64,000 nt of DNA from Myoxocephalus aenaeus (taxonomy: Eukaryota > Chordata > Actinopteri > Perciformes > Cottidae). Shown here one piece after another: positions 12,571 through 25,866 of this stretch. Numbering within the stretch: position 1 is the stretch's first letter; the number at the start of each line of letters is the position of its first letter. Both the position numbers and the translations under genes were made by a program. Under the pieces are notes generated by a model. The model had not been told where the DNA came from and did not search any database. It saw only the letters and a program-made list of their open reading frames with translations. The stretch lies in contig JBAMJR010000053.1 in NCBI GenBank assembly GCA_038501785.1, positions 8,537,501 through 8,601,500 on the forward strand, in the 5' to 3' direction.

Positions 12571-14384
12571 TAAAATATTGACCATCAATTCATTGTTTTT
12601 GGTAAATGTACCATCCCTGTTGGGACAATGGGGTATACCACATGGCATACTGTTGAGGAGCAAGGTCATGTCGTAGGAATGTCCTATTACAAATTATAAT
12701 CCTACTTGTGGAAAACAATGTGGAGGTTCCAGTTTCACTTCGGCTGTGTAGAGGGGAGAACCTGCTGGAGAAGAGGTAAATTCCCGCTAGTCCCCCATGT
12801 CGTATAAGAAAACTAAAAAAAGAAGCAAGGAGGGGGGAATTACAGTACATGAAAGGTTATGCAGAAGGGTGAGCTGAGGGGAAACCCTATGCTACAAATG
12901 CCAGTCTTTTTGTTTGACAGCTGACCACCCCCCACACTCCCCCACATACCTTCATCCCCCAACCGATGGATATTTTGAGCGTGTGTGGGTGACCCCACGC
13001 TGTTGTAAAAAAACAAAAAAAACATGGCTGAGTTGTGTAACACTTTCACCTTTTGGGTGCAGTGAAATGCCCAGACTCTATATTCACAAGGATTCAGACG
13101 CATCTGACAGCAACCAAACTGTCAAACTATCAATTTTGGCGACTGCTTCCATATTTCTCCCCCACTTAAAAAGAGGTCCATTTCTCTGGCTTTCTGGAAG
13201 TATTTCCGTGGGTGGTTATTCGTGATGGGACTTTGTGAGCTCCTTTTTTTTTTTACCGTGTGTACCAAGAGTCAGACGCTCCAGTTGTCACATATTTACA
13301 CACATATAGCAACAAGCAGGCAGACGTGGGGTGGACGACAGGTCAGTGTGATGGTGTGTTCATGTGGCAGAAGCCAAAAGGAATTTATTAGTACGGGTGC
13401 TTCTGGAATTTTATAATCCATGTAAAATGAATAGCAATGCATTGTGATATTGTATTTTAATCAATGCCAGTCCAGCGAGTGGTTCATTTATCCAAGCTGG
13501 TGTAGTCAGGTTCCCTGTTGGCGTCGGAGTGAATGAGAGAACTGTCATCTATTGTACAGACCAACTGACATGGAATCTGTCTCGAGCAAATCCTAAGTGA
13601 AACTGGACTGGTTTTGCAGGGTAGGCGGCCAACACAATGCTTGCTTCACAACGCACACCAGCAGTCCTGAGTTGAAAGACAATGACACTATTCACACAAC
13701 AGCCGTGCGTGTCGTGTATAGTTACAATGAAAAAGTCAGTATTTGTGTGTATGTACTAATAAAAGGAGTAGTTCCTAAACAAAATAACGGCAAAATAACG
13801 GCAAATCCAAAATACTATAAGGATTGGTGTAAGGTAAATACTGTCGACATTTATAGAAACTGAAGAATGGCATTTGGACACATCTTGTGTTTCTCAAAAT
13901 TACTTCTTTAAACCTGTGCCATTGTGAACATACTTGTATAACCTGTCCCGAGATCCAACCAAACAGAACTACCACTCGCGGTTAAAATGAACTGTGTTGT
14001 CAAGACTGCCTTCCTAATGCGCTACGTTATTTATCTTGAAAAATACTTCCCTTCATCCTTGTCCTTTCCCAATCCTACACAAGCTCACACCTAAACATCT
14101 TCTTCTGTACTTCTAAACTCTCAATAACCACTCTTGTGCATTTTTTGGAAATCATGCAGGAGGTATAGGGGGAAGCTCAAACTGGGTCAAATGGTGCAAA
14201 ATTACTCCTCAGTCAAATCTGACAAATCTTTTGGTGGCAGGCGTTCACACACTAATGCTTCAAAGAAGATGGCTGTGAATAGAGTGGAGAGATCTTGAGG
14301 GAGTCAGTGGCCAGAGGTGTGAATGACTGTAGAGGTCATGGGTCCTTTAATGCTCTAGATCAGTATCTACACACAACCATGAAG

Positions 14385-14408
14385 ACACACACACACACAC
14401 ACACACAC
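14385..14408. repeat. (AC)12 microsatellite
   Basis: Perfect AC repeat. Confidence 0.95.
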
Positions 14409-16594
14409 GTACCAACACCCTTTTGCATTGCCAGTATTGTGTGCACCAAAATACATTTCTGTGGTGCACGGCTAAAAAGAAACTTGACAAATACAATCTC
14501 CATACATATGCAAATCTGTGACGCTATAAATATCTACACACAGGATCACAGAGAAAGCACGGAGAATTAATATGCCGAATGCACACACTCATAACAAGCC
14601 TTAGTATTTATTCATATAATCACAGTGGAACCTACACTGGATGTTATTCACATACAATATAAATGGAATAAATTAGGGCTTAGCCTGGGTAGATATATAG
14701 GAGATTCCCCAAAAGGCAATTTCACCATCTAATTTACCAGCCACAATAGCTGAAGTGAAAGCTGGGTCGGTAATGTCTTGCTGGTGTTAGTGCTGGGAGC
14801 AATTATCCCCCGGGCTATATTAGGAATGACTGCATTGACCTGCAGAGGCAGAGATGTGTGCAGGATGCTGCAAACTAGATTTGACGCAGTGGAGGTGTGC
14901 CTGCGTGGGTGAAGCAAGGCGTGTTGCCTTGATGAGTTGTGATTGCCAAACTCAATGGCTCGTGTTCAGTCAAACTAATGGAGTGTGTGCATGCCTGCAA
15001 CGGAGGGGTTAACATCCATCCGTCTCCTTTCAGCCTTATTCCTCACTCTCCTCGGCCATCACTCAAGCAGGTCAAGGCTGCTAAATAAAGCACCACGCCA
15101 CTTCTTCTCAGAGTCGCCTCGCTCAAAACGGGGGTTTAAATTCAGCAGGCAGGAATCCAAGCAACTCACACAGGAGATAAACCTGCTCCTCAACTTTGAC
15201 CCTCACGCTGCTTTCCCCCCTCTCTGACCTACATTAGGACTCTGAAGTCGCTTTATCTCTCTGAAATGGCTTCCACCACAGTGAGGCGTGAGTATGTGCA
15301 GGCCGTAGGAAATGATAAAAGAGGTCAGCAGGCATAAATCAAAGCACGATAGCCCCTATTTATCGGTTTATTACGTGCAGAGTACGATCTAAGTTTGTCA
15401 GCCAGTGTATTGTATCGTAAGTAGCCGTAATTAGACATCTTTTCACAGGAACCTGGGAAGATAAGAAGAAAAACAAAGACACACAGACGACAAGATAAAC
15501 CATAGTGCTGACTCATATTGACTCATATCACTTTTTCTGGGTATCAGCACTGTGACCTTTTGGCACACCATGTCTAAAAGCTCTCAAAAGGTTCATTTCA
15601 GTATATTAACGGAGGTACGACAGTGTTTGGGAGTTGATGAATGACAATGGCATGTCATTGTGGCAAATCTGACCTTATCATTCACTGTTGCAAAAAACGT
15701 TTTAGTTCCAACATTTTACCAAAACCAGCGCCACTGCTCAATGGCGGCCTGCCGGCGTGTCCACCACTTGTACTGACTGACGTCCCATGGTTTTGTAGAG
15801 ACCTTCATGGTACCCAGAGGATGATTCATACTGACTTCAGCATATTTTAAGTCTCTCTGAAAAAAGAATCCACAGTCCTCGTTCTGTGTAAGAAGTATAT
15901 TCAAATATGTATCGACAGTTTTCAGCAGGTCGACTAAAATAAATCAACTGTGATGAAAATATTCTCAGAATTAGCCGATTCCATTTTAACTCATTATGTG
16001 CTTGTGAATGAGGTCAGCATGAAGGACACAGATTAAGCCTCTTTTGAGCTCCATTCATCCATCAATGGAACCACCATCATTCATTCTATCTGGATACCTG
16101 AGTTATCTGAATTGGGACCCTGGCTGTTTGTGTATCATCATTAGTTTTCAAGTAGAACACATTTTGCTTTGAAATAAAAATATCCCCAATGTGAAGCAGC
16201 CTATTTTCAATAGTTGTATAGTTAAGAGGGGAAAGACAGCAACAATAATTAAAACTAATTTAATCTAAGTACTTTTGCAAGCAGAAAGAAAGAAAAAAAA
16301 CAAAAAAAAATGCATTATCTCAAGAGAGAACACCATGTATAAACAAGAATTCATGAATAAAACATTGCCATTGATTAACATGCTGCAATGAAAATTCTAT
16401 ACAGTGAAACTGATACAGTGAGAGTTTTTGTCATTGTATCTGCCTTTTCGTTCCCCATCACTGACACAACTTCATCCACAAGATCCCTGCTCCCAACCAT
16501 ACGTGACCCCATGCAGGAAATGTTCCTGACATATTCAGGGATGGACTGGATGTGTGAAAGGGTCTCATGACTCACTCAAATACCTTAGGATCTG

Positions 16595-16599
16595 TATGT

Positions 16600-16641
<42 letters not shown>

Positions 16642-16664
16642 GTGTGCATGCGTGTGAGTGTGTG
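16595..16664. repeat. Imperfect (GT)n microsatellite
   Basis: GT repeat interrupted by GC and CATGC. Confidence 0.95.
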
Positions 16665-17743
16665 GCAGAGGGGGGGAAATAACAAATCATCTGGGTTTAA
16701 GGGAGATTAAACTGCATTAGGAACAATGGGATATAAAAGGACACATGCACATACACATTCATTCACACACACGCAGCCTGCTGAGGTAGCTACCCTCTCA
16801 CTTCACACTCGGAGACTATTAAATCCACATACAGTGCACACACGCTCGTCCATTTCCTCGACTGAAACGGTTTCTCGGCTGGCGACAGCCCAGCAGCGGC
16901 CTTTTGGCCACTGTGGCTTCTCCCTCTGATTGGTCGGCCCTGCTCCGGCCTCTGGGGACCCGCGGGGTTGTGAAGATGAGGTGGCTGCTAAGAGACTGAG
17001 TCACAACATGCAATGCTCTCTGCTCACAACATCTCCCATGCACACTGGTGACAGTTACATAAAGGCAGGCAGACAGAGTCAGGATAAACATTTTGCTCTC
17101 ATTTCCAATCTAATTTAGTCTTCATCGTTCTGCTGTATTGCTTTGAACATGCTTTAGGAAAAATGTTTTTTCACTTGTGTCAGCCCTCGCAGTTGCCTAA
17201 TGATGAACTCATTATTTTTTAAATGGTGCTGCTTGGTCTAAAAGATAATCCCGAGGCATGAAAAGACCAGAAGCAAATCCATTCAGGATTGATAGAAAAA
17301 CAGTACAAGATCAATCATATCTTTGCTAAACATTGGCAATAACTGCAATAGCGCGCAATACTGATGAGATGTTTGACCTTGGAAACAGTAGATAACAAAA
17401 CAATCTCACCACAATATTCAGTAGCTGTTCTATGCGCTGTAGATTGTATCACCTTTCTCAGCAATTTCCAGTTTGCAGAGCACTTTAAGGACTTGTTGTA
17501 TGTATTGTATTGTATATTCAGCTGCATATTCTTATCAATATGAGTTATGTAGACAGTAGAAAACACCCCACATAAGACTTGACATACTCTCCTCAGTTCT
17601 GATTTGAACCATATAGATCTCAATCAAAAAGAAACTGCGCAACCAAACTAACGTCACGAAGAAAACTGGGAGTGACAGACTTTTTAATTTGTTGGCTCTG
17701 TGCTCTTATTCATGTGGATGTGAAGTGAGACGAGTTTCAAATC

Positions 17744-17770
17744 CAGACTGTCAACTTCAGTTAGAGGGTA
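17744..17770 (-). repeat. Small inverted fragment of the foldback-like repeat
   Basis: These 27 bases are the reverse complement of 20986-21012 with one mismatch. The surrounding sequence does not extend the match. Confidence 0.5.
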
Positions 17771-17982
17771 TGTTCATCCAATTTGGCGGAATAGGTAAAG
17801 GGACAGTCGCTTCGCGTTTGGGCATCAGTTTTGACAACACACAGATAAACGACTCCTTTAATTAACATGATCTCTACCTGCCCAAATAAGTTTGGCTTCC
17901 TCAAAAGAAGGACTTGTTTCCAAAAGACTGTTTTTAGAATGTGCTCTCCACCTCTTTAACCAATATGCCTGACAAGCCCTTA

Positions 17983-18130
17983 AGGGAATAGTTTGACATT
18001 TTGGGAAATATGCTTATTTAGATTTTTGCAGAGATTTAGATAAGATCCCCACCCTCATGCCTGTAAATTAAATATGTCACAGCTGCATTAGCATAAAAAC
18101 AGGAACAAAATATGCCAACCTGCACCTTGA
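17983..18130 (+). repeat. 5' part of a second foldback-like repeat copy
   Basis: GGGAATAGTTTGACATTTTG and GGAAATATGCTTATT open the copy. The later part is diverged or lost beyond the TTAGCATAAAAACAGG word. Confidence 0.6.
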
Positions 18131-18524
18131 AAGCTCCGAAAGCTCCTTTCGTTGCCTGAAAGTATTCCAGTAAGTCAACGCAGCAAGAAATATTCCCGCC
18201 GTTGTTTTCACTGTGCACAAATTAATTAGGGAGTTTTAGACGCGCTGGTGATTTATTAATTTACAAGCAAGCTGTTTCCCCGTTTCCATCACTTAACCAG
18301 GCTGGAGAGTCTAAATTACAAAGCCATGGTCATGTCATAATCAAAGTAATGAGCATCAAACTGTGTTGGAACTCAGCTTATAACAAACAACGTGTACAAG
18401 ATGTTATGAGAGGGACCCTTAAAATACTATTAGAATACTCTTTGTAGTGTGTTTGTCCAAAATCAAAGAGTTTTGCCAATCTCCTTGGGCTGAAATGAAA
18501 AAGAGGCAAATGAGGCCATAAACA

Positions 18525-18584
<60 letters not shown>

Positions 18585-20767
18585 CACACACACACAGTGG
18601 CACAGATAGAAAGAAGAAGGCACACTGGTTCTTTCTCCCTGGCATTTCCCATTTCTCCTTCCATCCAAACAAGCCAGTCGGAGCTGCAATTATGGGAAGG
18701 AAAGTATGTATTTATAGCCAGGCGAGGATCAACGGCAGAACAACTAGTTGTGCGGCTCGGGAGACGGTTATATTTAACATGCTGTGATGTCAACACGTGG
18801 CTAGTACGTTTCCATGGTTTCTCCTCCGAGACAGGGCGGGCACTTTCTTATCAGCACAGCACAGAGACAGATGAGGCGGCGAAGGAGGGAGAGACGGAGA
18901 CATACAGACAGATACGACAGATAGATCGACAGGCAGCCTGAAAGGGCAAGAGTACGAGAAAATAAAGATAGGAGAGGGAGGGTTTAAAAAGGGAAACACA
19001 AATAACATTTCAGCATAATGGACAGGCTGTATAGCACATTGTTTGGCTCTCAGTCTATACTGTATGCTATTCACTGACCTTGAACTAATACCTATAGAAG
19101 CCTTTCATCACCTTAGGCAGAAACATTCTGTCACAAATTCCCTACGGCTCTTTCCTTCTTCTCTTACACAAGTCCTCTTATCATCCCTCCCACTCACGCC
19201 TGCCCTTTCCCTCCCACGGTCTTTTTAGGTTATCTGAGATGCTATCTGCAGTCTAATAAGGTTAAAGAGGCTTCTAGCTAGCAGCACCTTCAGTCTCCAG
19301 CTAGCATCTCCGCAGTGATAATCCCCTGCCTCATCTCTGCGCTGTGGATAAATCACGGAAATGCTTGAAAACTCGACTCATGATACCTGCTGCTGCCTCG
19401 ATTCCCTCTTCTCGTAAAGCTAAAGCACACACCGTCTGCAGAGGAAATAGTGATGACGGGAGCAGCCACTGTACACACATGACACTCCAAACACCACAAA
19501 GCTACTACAGTAAATAAGACATTATATCCCTTTCATCCAGACTCAGCTAACAATATGTTCCACTTTTGATCTACTTTTAAATGCCTACTATAGGTGTCAT
19601 AGCTCATGTCACATTATATATATATTCTATAATGCTGCAGTGACAGAGCCCCGAGACTCCGAGGCAAGACTGTGTTATCTACAATAATACAGAGAGCTGT
19701 GTGGATTTAGCTGAAATGGGCAATAAACTGAGCATGGGAATGGGAGAGAGAACGAGGGAGAGAGAGCTCCGGGAAGACGGAGAGAGAAGTCAAACCTAAC
19801 AAAAAAATGCAGCGATTAGCTAAAGCTCCTTAACTAGTTTCATTAGTGAGACGCTACAGAGGATGCGAGGTGTCATGGCTGAAGACGCTCAGGCGAAAGG
19901 AGGCGCGACAGTAAATATGGCGGACAAGAGGCAACAGATTGGAAATCAGGTGGAAGCTGGGACTGGAAAAGAGAAGGAAAACATATATGGAGCGACGCAA
20001 TGACCAGTCATATCCTCTGTCACATGTTATTTCCTCTGTTGTGAAAAAGAGTTCAACAGATTATTTTAAAATTTATGTTCACTTCACTTGAGACCAATAT
20101 AATAAACTATAATATATTAAAAGGTTTTCTCTAATGTTTTGTCCACCCATTTTTACATAAATGGAGTGCTAACATTTAAGAAGCACACTTTCTATTCTTG
20201 GCAACATACTGTGCTAATGTTAAAGATACTGTAGATTTGAGTCAACACCTCTCTGACAGAACATAGATAACTACTTTCACAAAGCGAGGGTTTTATTGCG
20301 GTACTTCTATACCGTTCAGCAATACAGGGAGAATGTCTGCTCTGTGTTTTATTAATTCTGTGCTCTTGTAATGCAGACAGGTGCATGCAAAAAAACTTCA
20401 AATCTGGCTGCATTTCTGTTTGTTTCTTTTGAACATAATACCTTTTGCCCCGTTTGATTCAGAATAGTCTTTGACAGGGTCAAACGTGACCAAAAGTATA
20501 TTAAACAACATAGGGAAACTAAACCTATTAATTGTGAAAAAAATACTTTTGAATAATTAGCAAATTGATACAACACATATTACAATAGACAAATATGTTG
20601 TTAATTGAACAGAAAAAAGGTATTACTTTTGGGATATAATGACATCATGTGACTGAAAAGTTGATAAGTAGACTGATCACGAAATCGAAAAGCATTCCTT
20701 CTGCACTTAATTACATGGGGACGATTGAGCATATAGAGGCTGTAGCGATTGGGACATTTTATGCTTT
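18131..20767. other. Noncoding, one long (CA)n array
   Basis: Purine-rich blocks (18860-18990, 19740-19800) occur, but no gene-like signal. Confidence 0.4.
18527..18596. repeat. (CA)n microsatellite
   Basis: About 35 CA units with one CG interruption near 18578. Confidence 0.98.
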
Positions 20768-21056
20768 TTAAGAAATAGACTGACATTTTGGGAAGTTTGC
20801 TGCTCGGTCTTTTTCCCAGGATTTAAATGAGAAGATTGACACAACTGTCGCCTCTGTGCTTAACAGCCAGATTAGCTTAGCTTAGTTTAGCGTTAAGACC
20901 GTAAACATAGGGAAACAGCTAGGCTCTGTCCCGAAGCAATCGAATCTGCCCACCAGCACCTCAAAAGCTCGCTAACTTGATAAGCTACCCTCTAACTGAA
21001 GTTGACAATCTGTACTAATGGTTGTGTATTTCCCAAAATATCAAACTATTCTTTTT
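20768..21056 (+). repeat. Teleost foldback-like repeat (GACATTTTGGGAA ends)
   Basis: It begins GACATTTTGGGAAGTTTGCT and ends TTTCCCAAAATATCAAAC, so its ends are inverted. The interior has TTAGCTTAGCTTAGTTTAGC, GGGAAACAGCTAGGCTCTG and CCACCAGCACCTCAAAAGC, the order of a widespread fish repeat. Confidence 0.7.
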
Positions 21057-22596
21057 TAAGGGGGTCGTTGTCGTAGTGGTGTGCCCCGGATCAAACGCTC
21101 CCTCTTGGCATTCTGTAACCTTTTAAAAAGACACCTTTTCACAGCCCTGCAGCAACAACAAGTATGTCAGAGACAGCGCACGCACAAGTTTCACACATTC
21201 ATGATTAATAATGACAGCCTGGTTTAAAAAGTGATGGAAAGAGGATGAGATGAAGCTCTAAAAACGTTACAGGGAATGGTGGGAACCCTTTTCATGCCCA
21301 ACACTTTCCTGTCGGCACTGCACTCCATTTCTATCTATAATCTCCTGTACAGCCCTGGTGACATGACTCTCATACACAATTACATCACACAGGCTACTTA
21401 GGGTGTCCTCAGAGAGGAGAGGAAGGTGCAGGGCAGGAGTAAAGGTATGAAACATGCGGGAATATGGAGTTGAAAAACATAATCTAGAAGTACATCTTAT
21501 AGGCTATATACGATTGTACGAGTTCCTATAATAAAACAAATAAAAGGCTCAAATAAGGAGACGAAAACGGGGCGCAAAGGGGGCGAGTCAGAATGACTGA
21601 AAGACAGAGGGACAGAGTGAATCAGGACAGAAGAAAAGAGAGTGAATGGATGTTGGAGAGCAGCCATGGTGAGTGATTCACATCTATTTTCCACCAGCCG
21701 GCAAATGAATCGCACAGTCAAAAAGAGAAGAAAAAAAGTAATCTCAAAATAGTTCCGACCCACCATTATGTATGCATGTGCGGCTTTTTCTCCCTCTGCA
21801 AGACAAAGGGCACACATCAAGGGCGTTTTATTACCAGGCACATGAGTCCCATGTGCTGTTGCACGAAAATAGATCACAAGTCTCCTCCAGTGGAGCTTTG
21901 CCTCATCAAAGTGAATCTATTCTCTGTAAATGCTGATCCATAAATAAAATGCTCAGTGGAGAACAGAAAATAAAGAGAGTGAGGGAAATCTGAATGAAAA
22001 TGCTTGAGTGACAGGACCCTGAAGGAGCTATTTGGGGATGTTCACCAATTATGCGTGCACAGGAATGATTCAGTTATTGATTGACCTTCGGATTGACAAT
22101 GCGTACACAAGGAGGCAGAGAAACGTAAGTAAACAAATGCAAACGGGCTCCATGAAAGTAGATCCTCCAAGGCAACTTTAAGAGGATGTTATGATGCACA
22201 CCATAAGTAGGGTGGTAAATATGGCATATGGCTAAAGTGTATGTATTTAAAATAACACCATCTATTAAAAACTGCCCTCCCTTGCAGGTGAGTAAAGGTA
22301 GAAACAATAATTTGGGCGTGGGGTCGGCAACGGACGTTTGTCATCTCAGAGCTCTCAGACAGCACGGAGCAAAATGAGTTACGTAAGGATGTTGTTAAAG
22401 TCAGTAATTGAGCTGATGAGGCTGATGGGTGTGGTGTGTGTGAGGGAGGGGTGTGGAGTGGAAAGAAATGTAATTACTTTGTATGTGACAGAGGAAGAGA
22501 CGGAGCCAGGGTAAGGCAAAAATACACACAATCAAAACACACTGAATATTTTGGAAAATGTTGACTTCCTGTGGCATTCAAATGGACGCTTACAAG

Positions 22597-22800
22597 TAGG
22601 GCTGCTCCACTAATGAGTATTTTAAATTGAGTATTTAATCGTATTGGTTAAAATAGTAAAAAATCCCAAAACAATGCCATCAGAAGTCTTCTAATAACTT
22701 GTTTCTTCCAATACATATTACAGAACCTAAAGACTTATTTAAGTATATGATAACAGACAAAAGCAGAAATTCCTCGTCTGTGAAGCTGGAGCCAGCAACT
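22597..22800 (+). repeat. Teleost 'GATTAATC' dispersed repeat copy
   Basis: It begins TAGGGCTGCTCCACTAATGA and ends AAGCTGGAGCCAGCAA, with a diverged interior. This matches the common fish repeat that starts TAGGGCTGCAAC and is full of GATTAATC words. Confidence 0.55.
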
Positions 22801-23000
22801 CCCCTCCAGACATGTTTAAAGACTTGTATTTAAATAGTCTGCTTGGAACAATGTGTGTCCAATATGTGCTCACCCCGCAGGAGGTATAATTTCCACATTA
22901 AAATCCAAATAAAGGCATCTACTACTTCTACCTCATTAAATTCCAGAATCTATGAATATGAACATTTTGTTAATTTCTTAAGTTTTCCTAATCGACACAC

Positions 23001-23040
23001 AACGCTCTCAAAGTCTCTTCAACGCTCTCAAAGTCTCTTC
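23001..23040. repeat. Exact 20-bp tandem duplication
   Basis: AACGCTCTCAAAGTCTCTTC occurs twice, head to tail, without a mismatch. Confidence 0.98.
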
Positions 23041-23243
23041 TCACTCACATCCCCCTGCACGTGACCCCGATGTGCAGGCAGCTATATGCATATGAACTAT
23101 GTAAATTAATCTGCATGTGCACACACACGATTGCATTTGTACACATGCTTTGCATTTATTAATTATGTGTGCAGTGGGCTATATGTGCATTATAACACAC
23201 AGCATCTGGGGCAAATGAATATGCTTTTGCAGCTTTGTTTGCA

Positions 23244-23246
<3 letters not shown>

Positions 23247-23305
<59 letters not shown>
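23247..23305. repeat. 28-base C run joined to (AC)n
   Basis: An unbroken C tract at 23247-23274 runs directly into an AC repeat at 23275-23305. Confidence 0.97.
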
Positions 23306-23309
<4 letters not shown>

Positions 23310-23803
23310 TACCGTAAATGAAATCATAGCGGTAGGAAGAGACCTATATCTTTTGGTAAAACTGAACAGAATATGATCATCCTGAAAATGTAATTATATA
23401 TAGATATATACAATATATAAATATGGACACAGATAAATAGAGAAAGAGAAAAATAACCACTGTTTGTGATTGACAACTGACTTGACACACAATTAGCCCC
23501 TAAAGATTGTAAAGACTGCTTTAACATGAAGTATTTGAACTGCAGTGTGTCAATCAAAGAAACAAAGGCATAGATGTTTCCATCAGTCGGTGCTAATCCA
23601 ATAATACTTTTATTACTGCCAAAGTCCTAGCACTTACAGTAAAGCACGCAGCTAATGCTGCATTCACTTACGTGAGTGGGAGCAGATGTAATACTGTCTG
23701 AACCCGGTATTGTTATTAACATTAAGCTCACCAATAAGGACTGACAGTTGCATTCACATTACCAGGCAGTATGAGCATAGACATATAGACAAAGGGAATA
23801 GTC

Positions 23804-23841
23804 ATTAATAAAGTTATCTAATCTAATCTTCTAATCTAATC
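23804..23841 (+). repeat. Possible LINE 3' terminus with TCTAA tandem tail
   Basis: TTAATAAAGTTATC followed by a (TAATC/TAATCT)n run resembles the 3' ends of truncated fish LINEs. Upstream LINE sequence is not recognisable. Confidence 0.35.
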
Positions 23842-24709
23842 AAACAGGAGGAAGATGAACCCTCCATCACAAACAAGAGTGAGAGAGTCCTTACATGCAA
23901 AGAAAATTGGATATTGACAATATAAGTCGCAAATCAATAAAATTAAGACAAACACTGAGACAAAGTGCAGTCATTAAAATTCTGGAGAAATCTCCCCAAA
24001 CTTTATTAAAAAAAAAAAACTGGCAGCAGCAGCATGATGAAGTGACTATTAATTAACAAGCAGCTGTGGTTGAAAAGAGCATAAATACAATAATGTTCAA
24101 TGTAGAGTTGTAGAAACTAACTCCAAAATTAATTGAAATGCCTCAAAGACTCATAGAAATAATAATAAAAGTCCTATGTTCACATCCTGCATGCAGCTGA
24201 TGATATGCTTGGATTCATATATGCTTCACACCCGCTCAGGTATTAGACTCATTGCACCTGCAGTAAAATAAGACCCTATCTGACCCGATGACATGAGTCT
24301 AATTTAGACTCAATCCAGCTCAGGTCCATGGGTCAGGCTTACATTACTCTTAGCCCAGTAGATTTATGATGACTTCTACATTAAATTCAATGGTTATTTA
24401 TAAAAGGACAACTGAAACAGAAATGGCTGTCAGAGAGAAACACATTTGAAACCATTGCCAATTAGGAGAGATGGAAAATGTGAGTCTCTTTGTTCGTCTT
24501 ATGTACAAACAACACATTAGAGACTCCTATCTGTCAAAAAAAAGCATTGCTTACAGATTCTCTGAAACTGAAAAGACAGTCTACATTTAAGACAAGTGTG
24601 ACAGATTCACACGTATTTTACTCTTACTTCTCCTGGTATATTTTAACATATGGATACACTACTGACTTATTAATTAATGAACTTACACTACCTCTGAACG
24701 TGTGTGTTG

Positions 24710-24710
<1 letters not shown>

Positions 24711-24761
<51 letters not shown>

Positions 24762-24774
24762 GCGTGTGCGTGTG
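24711..24774. repeat. (TG)n microsatellite
   Basis: TG repeat with three GCG interruptions at its right end. Confidence 0.97.
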
Positions 24775-25374
24775 AGGGAGATGCTGAGCAAGTATTACCC
24801 TCGAAGGGCCAGTGTGACGTGATTGTAATCAAATGTGAAAACCACATTAAGTCACAAACCGCCCACGATCTTTGCAAACTTGCATTAGCATTACGAGAGA
24901 AGACCGTAGAAAAACTCACATGCATACATGCATGGACAAACTCTTTCAGACATGCAGCCCACTCTGCCTTCCCCGGCTGTATTTCAGAGGAAGCAACCTT
25001 TTATGAACCGTGCGTGTTTATTGAAATGAATGACAGACTACATAACCCCCCCCACACACACATACACACACACCCACACACGGTTACCGATGCCCTTATT
25101 CGTGCCTGAGGGGGCACATAATGTACTGCTCTTTCCTCGTCATTTGCTTCAATCAATGTGCAGTCACAGTCAAACTTAGACCCGGAGGCACTTGGACCTC
25201 ATTACCTCATTTGTCACTGAGGGAAAGATGATTTCTGTTTCTGCTTTTTGGTGACACTGCTGCAGAAAGCCTGGCGTCATAGAGGTGACACGCATAAAAA
25301 AAACGTTCAAAACATATAAGAGTCCTCTATTGTCTGATGTTAACCGGAAAATGTTGCCGGAACAATTGATTCAT

Positions 25375-25626
25375 TAAATGGACTGTACTGGTATAGGACT
25401 TATCTAGTCATCCGACCACTCAAAGCTCTTTAACACTACTTGACATCATTCACTGATGGGAGGAGCTACCATGCAAGGTCACGCCTGCCCATCAGGACTA
25501 ACTAATCATTCATACAATGTATAGGCACAGCTACGGGAGCAATTTGGGGTTAAGCATCTTAAGGACACATCGACATGAGCTAGCAGAGCTAGCTGCCGAT
25601 CAACTGATTGAAGGACCCGCGTAGTT
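25375..25626 (+). repeat. Common teleost dispersed repeat
   Basis: It contains GACTGTACTGGTATAGGACT, CGACCACTCAAAGCTCTTTA, CTACCATGCAAGGTCACG, GGGAGCAATTTGGGGTTAAG and AAGGACACATCGACATG in the order of a widespread euteleost repeat. It ends about 120 bp before the tRNA-Leu gene. Confidence 0.75.
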
Positions 25627-25746
25627 AATTGACAACAGTTGCTGGTCCATGCTTCACTCGTGCAAGAATATGCTGCTTGTAAAGACTTGCTGCCAACTTG
25701 CAATGGCTTTAAATCATCAACCCAGGACAGAATTTGCATTTCAGCT

Positions 25747-25857
25747 GTCAGGATGGCCGAGTGGTCTAAGGCGCCAGACTCAAGACTTGACTCCTTCCTC
25801 AGCAAAGAGGCTTCTGGTCTCCAATTGGAGGCGTGGGTTCAAATCCCACTTCTGACA
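25747..25857 (+). tRNA. tRNA-Leu (anticodon CAA) with a 27-nt intron
   Basis: All cloverleaf parts are visible. The acceptor stem is GTCAGGA with TTCTGAC (one G-T wobble), discriminator A at 25857. The D arm is GCC/GGC and the anticodon stem CCAGA/TCTGG. The anticodon CAA is at 25781-25783, followed by G at 25784. The long variable arm (TCTCC...GGAG) is typical of type II tRNA-Leu, and the T arm is GTGGG/CCCAC. The intron occupies 25785-25811, just 3' of position 37, the standard place for eukaryotic nuclear tRNA introns. Box A (TGGCCGAGTGG) and box B (GGTTCAAATCC) are intact, and a TTTT Pol III terminator lies at 25863-25866. The exons are close to vertebrate tRNA-Leu-CAA as I remember it, so it is probably functional and not a SINE. 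It is a lone tRNA gene directly after a dispersed teleost repeat. Confidence 0.95.
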
Positions 25858-25862
25858 GATCA

Positions 25863-25866
25863 TTTT
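25863..25866 (+). terminator. Pol III TTTT terminator of tRNA-Leu(CAA)
   Basis: A run of four T residues begins six bases after the tRNA discriminator base, the usual short Pol III stop signal. Confidence 0.7.

Larger units (their letters stand above)
12571..17743. other. Noncoding, microsatellites only
   Basis: Apart from the CA and GT arrays and short poly-A/T runs, I see no repeat ends, RNA genes or coding exons. Confidence 0.4.
21057..25374. other. Noncoding, with the repeats listed separately
   Basis: No exon or RNA gene seen. The stretches between the listed repeats are AT-rich unique sequence. Confidence 0.4.
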
